DNA of 64,000 bases from Anaspis maculata. Its lineage: Eukaryota; Arthropoda; Insecta; Coleoptera; Scraptiidae. The DNA lies in contig OX421965.1 in NCBI GenBank assembly GCA_949128115.1, positions 30,065,681 through 30,129,680 of the forward strand. Direction: 5' to 3'. Within the stretch, counting starts at the first letter, position 1; each line of letters starts with the position of its first letter. The translations under genes and the position numbers were made by a program. The notes below the pieces were generated by a model. The model was not told the origin of the DNA. It ran no database searches and worked only from the letters and a program-made list of their open reading frames with translations. Below, piece by piece: positions 1-11,000 of this stretch.

Positions 1-2110
1 GTATAGTTTGGCGCCTAGTGAGCCCTCTTGTTTTTTGTCTGCGGCTATCAGAGTTCCAGTAAGCCCCTTGTTGCCTTCTTGTGTTATTTGGAGCTTCATT
101 GGGCCCCCTTGTTTCCTCAACGTCTTTTGAAGCCCTGCTGAGCCCCCTTACATCTTTCCGCGACTTTCGGAGCAGTAGCAAGCACCTTCTGCCTTCAGGT
201 GATATTCGGAGCCCTATCGGGCCCCATTGTGCAAGCAGATAAGCTTGAATTAGAAAAGCTTCATTGGACCCCCTTGTCGTATTTCTGTGGCTTTCGAAGC
301 TCTATCGGGTCCCCTTGTACCTTTATGTGTAGTTTGGAGCCCTAATCAGTCCATTTTTGTTTTTATTGGCTTTCAGTACTATGCAGTGAGTCCCCTTTTG
401 CCTTTTCTCGTTATAAAAAGCTCCTTGTGTCACCAATATCAGATGAAGTTCTACGGAGCTCCCTTGCACTTTCTCGTGATTTCTGGATTTTTCATAGGCC
501 CCTTCCGCCCTATGTGTCCATTGGAGCCCTAACGAGCTCCCTCATGTGTTTTCATGGCTTTTAGAATTCCAGTAAGCCATCTTGTGCGCTTTTGCATTTC
601 TGGAAGCCCTAGTGTAAGCCCCTTGTGCCTCCATCATGTGATATACGGAGCCCTATTGGACCCTCTTGTGTCCGCAAGTGTAGTTTGGAGCCCTAGTGAG
701 CCCCCTTGGGTTCATAAGTATATCTTGGAATCCCAAGTGATCCCCTTTTGTCCATAAGTATAGCTTGAAGCCCTAGTGAGCCCCCTTGTGTTTTTCCATG
801 ACTATCAGAATTCCAGTAAGCCCCCTGTTGCCGTCTTATGTCATCCAGAGCGTCAGTGGGCCCCCTTGTTTCTTCAAACGTCTTTTGAAGCCGTGCTGAG
901 CCCCCTTACATCTTTCCGTGGCTTCCGGAGCAGCAGTAAGCACCTTGTGCCTTCATGTGATATTCAGAGCCCTATCGAGCCCCCTTGTGTCTTCAAGTGT
1001 AGTATGGAGCTCTACTGAGCTCCCTTGTGTTTTTTCGTAGCTTCAGGAATTCCAGTGAGCCCCTTTCGCCTTCTGTTGTTATATAAAGCTCCTTGGGCTC
1101 TCTTGTGCCTTTATGTGATATGCGGAGCCCTATCGGACCCCCTTGTGCCGGTTGGTGTAGTTTGGAGTCCTAGTGAGCCCCTTTTGTTTTTTAATGGCTC
1201 CTAGAAACCCAGTCACCCCCTTTTGCCTTTTTTGATTATACAGAGCTCCATTGGGCCCCCTTTTTGTATTTCCATGGCTTTTGGAGCTCTATCGGGTCCC
1301 CTTTGTACCCTTATGTGTAGTTTGAAGCCCCAATCAGTCCACTTGTGTTGGCTTTCAGAGTACGTACAGTGAGCCCCCTTTTGCCTTCTCTTGTTGTAAA
1401 GAGCTCCCTGGGCCTCCTTGTGTAACCAATATTTTATGAAGTTCTACGGAGCCCCCTTGCATTTTTCCGTGATTTCCAGATTCTTGTTAGGCCCCTTGTG
1501 CCCTATGTGTCGTTAAGAGCCCTAATGAGCCCCAATATGTGTTTTCGTGGCTTTCAGAATTCCAGTAAGCCATCTTGTGCGCTTTTACATTGCTGGAAGC
1601 CCTAGTGTAAGTCCCTTGTGCCTTCATGTGATATACGGAGCTCTATCGGGCCCCCTTGTGCCCGCAAGTGTAGTTTGGAGCCCTAGTGACCCCTCTTGTG
1701 TCTATACGTGTAGCTTGGAACCCTAGCGAGCCCCCTCGTTTCCGTGAGTGTAACTTGGAGCCCTAGTGAGCCCCCTTATGTTCTTCAATGCGACTATCAG
1801 AATTCCAGTGAGCCTCCTGTTGCCTTCTTGTGTCATCCGTAGCTGCCGTGGGCCCCTTGTTTCTTCAACGTCTTTTGAAGCCCTGCATGCTGAGCCCCCT
1901 TACATCTTTCCGTGGCTTTCGAAGCAGTAGTAAGCACCTTGTGCCTCTATGTGATATTCGGAGCCCTCTCGAAGCTCCGTAAGGCCCCTTTGTGTTTTCA
2001 ATATCGTTTGAAGCCTTGCTGAGCCCCGTTGCATTTTTTCGTGGCGTTCGGATCTCTGTCGGAGCCCCCTTGTATTTGCTTGATTTTTAGATCCTTTTAT
2101 TGAGCCCCCT
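1..2110. repeat. Degenerate higher-order tandem array (~45-bp monomers)
   Basis: The whole segment is built from variants of a roughly 40-48 bp unit around the phrases GAGCCCTAGTGAGCCCCC and TTGTG. Related blocks recur in the same order at a longer scale. The block with TTTGAAGCC, ACATCTTTCCG and AGCACCTT starts near 10, 770 and 1755. The block with TATCGGGTCCCCTT and CAGTCCA occurs near 300 and 1275. This is a higher-order repeat, not a simple one. Short open frames across it are by-products of the repeat. The array probably continues to the left of the window. No gene is seen. Confidence 0.85.
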
Positions 2111-2157
2111 TGTGTCTTCATGTGTAATATAACCTCCTTACCTTCCGAAGCCTTCAC

Positions 2158-2308
2158 TTGCGACGAATTGTCCGCGGGACGAATTGTCCGTGAGACGAAT
2201 TGTCCGCGGGACGAATTGTCCGCGGGACGAACTGTCCGCGGGACGAATTGTCCGCGACGAATTGTCCGCTACGAATTGTCCGCGGGACGAATTGTCCTAG
2301 CACCTTTT
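2158..2308. repeat. 16-bp minisatellite
   Basis: About nine tandem copies of GACGAATTGTCCGCGG, mostly 16 bp, with two shortened units near 2255-2275. It directly abuts the 45-bp array on its left. There are no spacers, so it is not a CRISPR array. Short open frames on both strands here are translations of the repeat. Confidence 0.9.
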
Positions 2309-2809
2309 GACCAGCCCCTCCAATCCTGGTCTTATCACATTTTTTACTTTCAAACATGAGTTCCGGAGCCTCAGAAACCTCGGAAATGATACCCCACACT
2401 CCCTCTGTCGATCAAGGCCAAAGAAACGAGATAGTATTTGAATTCAGATATGGTGGCTGTTACTTGACTTCCGGTTGTCGCACCGCTCCGACAGTGGCGG
2501 AATCGTAATCTACATATCAAATTTATGCTATAACATAACCAGAGCCGATTCAGTGGCAATAGGCTACTGACCACTAGTGCCATTTTGAGATTTAATCAGT
2601 TAACCCATTTTAAGAAGAAAAATTTAAATTTTTCCATGCGTTTATTTGCTACAGCGATTTTAAAAATTCGCGTGACGTCATAATCTCTTCCATAAGCGCT
2701 GCGCGTGGAACGAACACAGCATGCGAGTGTCGCAGTGAGAGGAGCAGGGATAGAGATATGAGGCAGTACTGTCACCAGCGTTCTATTTCAATTTTTTTAA
2801 GGCACTTAG

Positions 2810-3265
2810 AATCCACGTTTACCATCACGTACATCACTTCAGCGCATACATGAGAACGCATACCTGCAGAGCGCGGTAATTTCAATTTTGACGCACGAAG
2901 TGTCATTGTCAATGGCAACTCTCAATCAATAATCGAAATGTAAACAAACAACAAACATAACCTCCTAACCATTCAACATTTAATATTGTTCAGAATGAAA
3001 TGTTACGTGCCGTACGGCAGAAAGACGCAGAGAAGATTCAGCTGATCCGAAACACAACAAGCTGCAAGGCGATCGACGAAACAAGAGCGTTATTTCGTTA
3101 GATCTGTCGAAACGTCAAATCGACGTCAAGCGCTGTCAGCTGAAATTTGCGTGATATTACACACGCACACCGTTGTACAGTGTTGTCAACTTGTTGTCGT
3201 GATATAGATATGGCAACGTCCTACTTTCACAGGTATGCGCAGAAACCTTTCGGGAAACGTGGATT
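2810..3265 (+). mobile_element. Non-autonomous DNA element (~456 bp), copy 1
   Basis: The ends are inverted: AATCCACGTTTACC on the left and GGGAAACGTGGATT on the right. The same sequence recurs in the opposite orientation at 8659-9114, with the interior conserved throughout (for example the TGTCATTGTCAATGGCAAC and GTTGTCAACTTGTTGTCG regions). No open frame of note is present. It is a MITE-like family; a clear target-site duplication was not found. Confidence 0.75.
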
Positions 3266-3630
3266 GAGATATCGCGCTGCGGTTTTCACCATAAATCATA
3301 TAAAAAATTGAAGTTTTATTCAAAAAAATAAAAAAAATCGAGGTCACTAGCCTATTCAGAGTGTATTAAAAAAAAACTATTAATATTCTGTTTCCTCCTC
3401 CTTCTCTCAAATTTGATTAAAAACAAATTTCGTCAGCAGAATCACATTCGCGGACTCTGAAAACATTGGAAATGGCATATCACACATCCACTGCCATACC
3501 ATTGCCATCCAATTCAATAAAGATCCCAAATTCAACATGGGGGTTATAGTGGGGGGCTCCCAGCGACAGTAGCGCCTTGCAGTGACAAAATCATGATCCA
3601 GACATTTGTTTGATTAGGGAACGTCACCTG

Positions 3631-3764
3631 GGGCCCTATTTTCGGGAAACGTGATGCGTTCCTATGCGAAGTTGCTAGGCAACCAGGACTGTGATTGGCT
3701 GTTGCCTCTGTCACCTAGGCAACCTCACCTGATGATCTGTTCCTCGGTTACAAAAATAGGGCCC
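3631..3764 (+). mobile_element. MITE with GGGCCCTATTT ends, CTG target duplication
   Basis: The ends GGGCCCTATTTT and AAAATAGGGCCC are inverted and flanked by CTG on both sides (3628-3630 and 3765-3767). A related copy in the opposite orientation lies at 36509-36625, again flanked by CTG. The interior shares the segment GTTGCTAGGCAACCAGG with that copy. A three-base target duplication would suit a PIF/Harbinger-type origin, but that assignment is inference. Confidence 0.7.
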
Positions 3765-5069
3765 CTGGCATAGTTCTGTAGCGGCATTTGATGCTTCAAA
3801 AAATAATAGTTGTCTTTTAGTTGGCTCCCTTAAAATCTCGCCTCCCCGGCGGTTAATCGATTAGTGCAGCGGGTCAAATAGCTCATTTTGGTTCAAGGAA
3901 TAATTGTGCCAAATCTGTTGGTTCCATCATAATTTGCAGTATTGTTTCGTGAACCGCTAGCACTAAAACAATAATTATTACGTACGGTGCAAATAATTCT
4001 GATCCTCTTGGGTCAGCTCCCTGGAATACGGCAGTTTGGTCGCGCTTGGAGGTGTGAAACTGTTGATGAATTTCGTCATTCCTGGATCTGGAAAACACGT
4101 GTAAAGCAACGCACCGTCGGGAAAAACCGAAAGGGCACTCACATTTTTCCGGCCATAACTCTGGAGAGCTACGATCCAGCTTTTCCATGCTCATCAGGCT
4201 CTGCTCGAAATCGCTGACCACGGCTCGCTCTGCAAATCGATTGTTTTTATTTTGACAGCTTCCTGGGCTTGACATTGGAATAAATGCGGGCTTGCAAAAG
4301 TTGAAAGGGAAATGCGGAAAAACCGTTTGCGATTGTTGGCGGGACGCTTCGTCGTTTGTGTGATGCACGTGTGGGGTGCTGCGCTCCTGAAGCGTGCTCA
4401 ATTTTATTTAAAATGGCTCACCTTGTTCAACGCTCCCGGGTTTCTCGGACGCCATCTTTCACAACTGCCAACCATGCCGTTGGCGCGAAACTCCCTAACG
4501 GTTTGAACCAGCCCGGATTTTGCAGGTATCCTTTGCAAAATAATTCGAACCTCCGGCGGCGAACGCTCGGATTTTTGGATTCGTTAACGAAATTTGCTTG
4601 GAATTTGGCATTCAGCTGAAAGAATGAGAGGGCTGGTGAAGTGACGCCGTTTGGAGTGGCAGTGACTTTGGTTGGTGGTGTTGGCAACGGAAACGTCAGA
4701 CGTCAAACTTTTTTAACGCCAGAAACTTCCCAAGGAAGAATAATAACCTAAATATTGCGTTGGTTCCGTTCTATCTCGTGACATACAACAATAAAAACTC
4801 GTCGTGTTAATTATTGGGGGAAATATGCCGATATATTTAGCAGGAGTATGTTAAAGGAAATAGCTTACTGCCCAAAGAGCACAGGTCAATTTTGAGTGGT
4901 GAGTATCTAAGTAGGTTAATTTCAATCTCCAAGTTTGACGTGAAAAAATTTTCGTGTATCATGTTTTATTTCCCGATTGTCCGGCCGCCGCAGCCGCAGC
5001 CCCTCCGAGTGCCGAAGTACGCCCCATCCACGCTTTGGTAGCTAATCCGTTCCGTTTTTTCGCAGAATA

Positions 5070-8000
5070 ATGGGTCAGACTTTGTCGGAGCCTGTCACGT
5101 CCAAAAACACTGCCTGCTGTCAGAACTCCAGCTTCCAGGTGGGCTCCAGTTCGATGCAAGGATGGCGGATCAACATGGAAGATTCCCACACCCACATCCT
5201 CTCGCTGCCGGACGATCCGGACGCCGCTTTCTTCGCCGTCTATGATGGCCACGGCGGCGCCAAAATTTCCGAGTACGCCGGCAAACACCTGCACAAGTAC
5301 ATCACGCACCGCGACGAATACAAGACGGGCAACATCTGCGAAGCAATGAAACGAGCTTTCCTCGAAATCGACAGCGTCATGCTGGAGGAGGAATCGCTGA
5401 GGAACGAGCAGTCCGGCAGCACCGCCGTGGCCATCCTCGTCAAGGACGACAAGCTGTACTGCGCCAACGTCGGCGACTCCAGGGCCATCGTCAGTGTCGG
5501 CGGCAGAGCGGAGCCGCTCTCCAACGACCACAAGCCAAACAATCAAGAGGAATACGACAGGATCACGGCCGCCGGCGGTTGGGTGGACTTCAACAGGGTT
5601 AACGGCAATCTGGCCTTGTCCAGAGCTCTAGGCGATTTCAATTTCAAGCGGAACCAAGACAAGTCCGCAGAAGAACAAATAGTCACAGGTGAAAACTTGC
5701 AACTTCTAACAACTTCTTCTTCAATCATAAAAATTGATTATTTGATTATTTCAGTTCTTTTTCTCTTGAGTTGGAAGGCATTTGCCTCAAGGTCATGATT
5801 TTAGGTCAACCTCCCTTCAGGTGTTTATCTTCCCAAGTTTCAGCAAGCTTGAGCTTAAGAATTGCATAATCATATTAAAAAAACACTTTGATAGGTAAAT
5901 GATCCCATTTTGATCTACAACATCCATTAAGAGATAAAAAAAATAAACAAGGTGAACATTGCTTTTTTTAAATATCATTAAAAAACAGTTGTGTATATAA
6001 AAACACTGCGTCATGACTTGGACTTTATTAGAACAAAGTTTACTCATCAATGACTCACTCTGTAAATTTGAGCAATATTACGCACTCTCATTTAATCACA
6101 ATCATTAATAAAATTAGCCCCTCTACACAACTCAAGAAAGCACCTACCAAGTTTACTTTCGTTTTTTCACTGTAAACAAACAATTTGCTCAGTACAAATG
6201 CACTTGGGCACCGTATTTCTATTTTTAGAAAAGTTCCAATCAAGTTCCCATGGTCAGGAGCTGTAGATTGTAGGTCTGGAATTCCGCATATCCGACGCTG
6301 AGCAATATTTCGCCTTTTGTCTTGCTCCAGAAGTTCCTGACAAAACTCTGATGCATTTGTTGATTTGTTACAAATATTTCGAAAACAGCACCAGTCCATA
6401 ACTTTTTTTCTATGGGATATATAGATTTGAAATTGCTATAGAGTCATTTAAGACCATTTTTGCTATTTTTTGCGTTAATCATGAAGCTGCGCTCACTTTC
6501 GGAAGTAACCGGAAGTGACATCAACTGTATATTTTTTTTTATATTCGAATAGAGATCTTTCTCGTTGACACAGTGGTGGTTTTAAAAATTCTCTGTGATG
6601 AAAAATGACGATTTTATAGCGGATTGAATGTAACAGAAATATGAATGAATTATTTGTACAAAGGCGGCTGCAACCACAAATAAAAATCTGAAGTTAGAAG
6701 TTTGTTTATTATTAATGTCTATTTCATTGGACAACGCTTTCTGACATGAACAATAAACAAACTTCTAACTTCAGATTTTTATTAGTGGTCGCAGCCACCT
6801 TTGGTGATGATAATTTAATTATTATATTCAATCCAGTATAAAATCCTCCTTTTTCACCATTCAGAATTTTTAATACCAGCACTGTGTCAATAATAAAAAT
6901 CTATCCGAATATCAAAAAATATACAGGCTGTCCCATTTGAAAATCAAAAGTTGATGTCACTTCCGGTTACTTCCGGAAGTGAGCGCAGCTTTATGATCAA
7001 CGCAAAAAATGGCAAAAGTGATATCAAATACCTTATAAAAATTTCAAAACTATACAGGGTCATTCAAAAAACATGTCTACCCCTCGGTCCACCCCCATTT
7101 TCCTCAAGATCCGTTGACGCTAGCAAGTTGCGGTGAAGACCGTTGGATCCAGCTGGGTTTTCTGATCAAATTTGATATGTCAACAAAACTACTTCACCAA
7201 AACTCATGAGTACGGGGGCACCTAAAAATTTTGGCAATTTTTTTACACTGCAAAATATTGAGTGATATGTCATTGAAAAGGCCTTAAAAAGTCTCAATAG
7301 ACAAGTGCAAAAAGTTTCCGAAAATTTCCAGCGGTTTTCATATCATGACAGAAAACAAAAACCTGGAAAAACACGTTTTTATGTATAAAATGAGAATCAA
7401 TGAGAATTTTTTCAAACTGCAAACTGCATTCAATAGAACTCATCAAATAGTCCGAATCTTAGGCACCAACCACCTTGCATTTAATGATTAAGCAGTGCCG
7501 TTTGGTACGAATGTTGTACACACCCATGCCTTAATTTTAAGAGGTGTTGCCAAGATGTCGGTCCGTGCAGACGCCGTATACAGGGTGATCAAAAATGCAA
7601 AAATTCTAACTCATGAACCAAAAAAATTGGAGTCATGAAAATCACCACGTAGATTCACAATTCAATGCTCATCAAGTTAAAACAAGCCGTGTTCAAATAT
7701 TTTTAGCCGTTTCTGAAATATTTTGAATTCAGTGGTCGGTTTCATGGAAATGGACATTTTCCAATAATTCAGTGATTTTCTAAGATATTTGGATGAATCT
7801 TTATATTTCCACAAAGAATGACCTCATGAATGAAATGTGGTGTGTTGCCACCGTCCCCGCCTACTATTTTTTAAATATGACAGTCGACTGCTTTTTTTCT
7901 TATGACCGCCATTTTGAATTCACCCATTATGGAATAAGTGAGAAATCAAATGAAACTAGTAGTAATGGTCATAGTCAATAATCTAAATGCAAAAATAACC

Positions 8001-11000
8001 GTTCTCAGTGAGTGACTCTTTGTAATTGACCATGAGGAAATGTTGACCCATTTTTACGAGTTTTACAGCACTTCAGCGCTTACCACGACCTCAATGACCA
8101 CTGTGAAGATGACCATGGGGTATTAAAACAATCCAATATCTTGTTCAAGATGAATTACGGAACTATTTTGATTCTTCATTAGTCATTCCCAAAATATACT
8201 GAAAATATCCTGAAAAAATGGGACAAGTTTTGGAAATACGTTTATTTGATAATTGCTCGTTTTTGACTCGCCGTTTTTTTGTCGGTGGGTCATTTTTTGT
8301 ATTACAAATTATTTTTGGATATGCACAATTGCCAAACAGGCCCAACAAGATGATGGATTGTTTTAAAACCCCATTTTCATCTTTACAATGGTCATTTTGG
8401 TCGTGTTAAGCGCCGAAGTGCTATAAAACTCGTAAAAATGGGTTCAACATTTCCAAGTGGCCAATTACAAAAAGTTACTCACCAAAAACGGTTACTTTTG
8501 CATTTATATTAATGAGTATGACCATTACTAGTAGTACCAATTGATTTTCCACTCATTCCACAATGGGCGAATTCAAGATGGCGGCCATAAGAGAAAAAGG
8601 CGTCGACCGTCATATTTTTGAAAATAGTAGGTGGGGACGGTGGCAACACATCACATTCAATTCACGTTTCCCGAAAGGCTTCTGCGCATACCTGTGAATA
8701 TAGGACGTTGCCATATCTATATCACGACAACAAGTTGACAACACTGTAATACGGTGTGCGTGTGTAATGTCACGCAAATTTCAGCTGACAGCGCTTGACG
8801 TCGATTTGACGTTTAGACAGATCTAACCAAATAACGCTCTTGTTTCGTCGATCGCCTTGCAGCTCGTTGTGTTTCGTATCACCTGGATCTTTTCTGCGTC
8901 TTTCTGCCATACGGCACGTAAAATTTCATTCTGAACAATATTAAATGTTGAATGGTTAGGAGGTTATGTTTGTTGTTTGTTTACATTTCGATTATTGATT
9001 GACAGTTGCCATTGACAGTGACACTTCGTGCGTCAAAATTGAAATTACCGCGCTCTGCAGGTATGCGTTCTCATGTGTGCGCTGAAGTGATGTACGTGAT
9101 GGTAAACGTGGATTCATGAGGTCATTCTTTGTCGACGTGCAAAGTTTTATCCAAATATCTTGGAAAATCACTGATTTTTTGTAAATTGTCAATTCCCATG
9201 AAATCGACCACTAAACTGGAAATATTTTGGAAACGGCTGAAAATATTCAGACGCGGTTTGTTCCAGCTTAATAAGCATTAAATTGTGAATCTACTTGCTA
9301 ATTTTCATGATTCCAACTTTTTTGGTACATAATATGGATTGGAATTTTTGCATTTTTGATCATCCTGTATACGGCGTCTGCACGGACCAACATCTTGGCA
9401 TGGGTATGTACAACATTCGTATCAAACGGCACTGCTTAATCAATAAATGCAAGGTGGTGGTGGTATTACATATGGCTCTTGACATCCGTACTAAAAACGG
9501 TCAGTATGATGTGTAACGACATGCCGACATCAACAACGCATTTTGTAACATGCAGGTCATTGCGGTAAATGAAATAAATTATTAAATTATCAATAACTCA
9601 ACATGCAATGACTATTTTGAAATTTTGAGATTTTCCGAAATGAAGAAAAATCTTAAAATCTGAAGATGGGTAAAAATTGGCTCAAAATTTTCAAATAGCT
9701 ACTGCACATTGAGTTACACATTGTACTGACCGTTTTGATGAATTCTATTGAATACAGTTTCCAGTTTGAAAAAATTCTCATTTTATACATGAAAACGTGT
9801 TTTTCCAGGTTTCTGTTTTCCGTCATGAAATGAAAACCGCTGGAAATTTTCGGAAACTTTTTGCACTTGTCCATTAAAACTTTTTAAGGGCTTTCCAATG
9901 ACATATCACTATCACTCAATAGTGTGCAGTGTAAAAAAAAAATGGACAAAATTTTGAGGTGCCCCCGTACTCGAGTTTTGGTGAAGTAGTTTTGTTGACA
10001 TGTCTGATTTGATCTGAAAAACCAGCTGAATCTAACGGTCTTTATCACAACTCGCTAGCTTCAACGGATCTTGAAAAAAATGGGGGTGGACATGTTTTTT
10101 GAATGACCCTGTATATCCCATAGAAAAAAGTTATGGGCTTGTGCGGTTTTCCAAAAACACGGTATACACGGTGATTCAAAAGTGTCGGATCAAGACAATA
10201 CACCGTATACAGGGTGTTTCAAATTTAAATCGCGTCCTTTCAGAGAATGATGGGAAACGTCAAAAGAAGTAGACTCTCTCGGAAAAACATATGTCAGAAA
10301 CGAATAATAACGGAGATATAGACGTTCAGAGATGAACTTCAAAAATGATTTTTCGTCATAGCGTTGAAACTTCTCAACCGATTTTGTTAAAATTTGAACC
10401 AGAGATTACTGAAATGAGTCGGTATCTAACAGTAATAACGCGTTCCATAAAATTTTTTCACAAGTGTGGATAATGAGGAATGCCTCCGCTATTTCACCCC
10501 TACTTTTTATCCCTTCAAGTAATTTTGTGAATTGTTCATACTTTTGAATTCTACGTTCAATTTGAAAGAAAAAGTTACTCTTGCAAAAATTTGATTGAGT
10601 GCTTCATTTCCAAGATATTGGGCTTTGAAACTACGAAAATTACATCTAAATATCCATTTTCAAGAGTATAAAAGATATTTTGTCCTAAAAACTTCTCGTT
10701 TCTTAGAAAAACTCATGGTTTATCAACTTGAAACACCTAGTAAACTTATTTCAATAAAGGAATCGTTAGTTATCTTAGTTTTTAATTTTTTGGCTTTTGA
10801 AAGTGCGATGATGGTGTTTTTGAGATGTTTTCCGAAGTTTCAATCTCAAATATCCCGAGAACGAAGCCTCTTATCAAATTTTTACAAGAGTAACTTTGTC
10901 TTCCAAATTGAATGTAAAGTTCAAAAATATCAATAACTTACAAAATCACCTGAAAGGGTAAAAACTAGGGGTAAAAAAGCGGAGGCACCCCCAATTATCC

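Larger units (their letters stand above)
2310..5065. other. Intergenic / upstream region of the PPM phosphatase gene
   Basis: No recognisable protein family was found. It contains two short DNA-transposon remnants (2810-3265 and 3631-3764), then GC-richer sequence from about 4000 to 5065 that probably includes the promoter and 5' untranslated exon of the phosphatase gene. A strong donor (GTGAGT, 4899-4904) and an acceptor (CGCAG ending at 5065) could define a 167-bp 5' UTR intron just upstream of the start codon. A 172-codon minus-strand open frame at 3883-4401 matches nothing I recognise. Confidence 0.45.
6375..10150. mobile_element. ~3.8 kb foldback element complex (nested palindrome)
   Basis: Two inverted arms surround a centre at roughly 8130-8345. 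Matching landmarks: CCATAACTTTTTT near 6396 with AAAAAAGTTATGG near 10124; ACAGGGTCATTCAAAAAAC near 7057 with its complement near 10098; GCAGACGCCGTATACAGGG near 7568 with its complement near 9366; and the CATTTTTACGAGTTTTA block near 8050 with its complement near 8420. The left arm is interrupted by another foldback (about 6420-7055), and the right arm by the 456-bp element at 8659-9114. The arms are imperfect, so the element is old. It lies inside a transcribed intron. Confidence 0.85.

Noticed and set aside
2154..2399. Tandem GACGAATTGTCCGCGG units as a CRISPR-like array or as coding repeats
   Set aside because: The units are head-to-tail without spacers, in an animal genome; it is a minisatellite.
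3883..4401. 172-codon minus-strand open frame upstream of the phosphatase gene
   Set aside because: No recognisable motif, composition not clearly coding, and it overlaps the likely promoter and 5' UTR region of the plus-strand gene.
4959..5546. 195-codon minus-strand frame opposite the phosphatase exon
   Set aside because: Shadow of the GC-rich conserved phosphatase coding sequence on the other strand.
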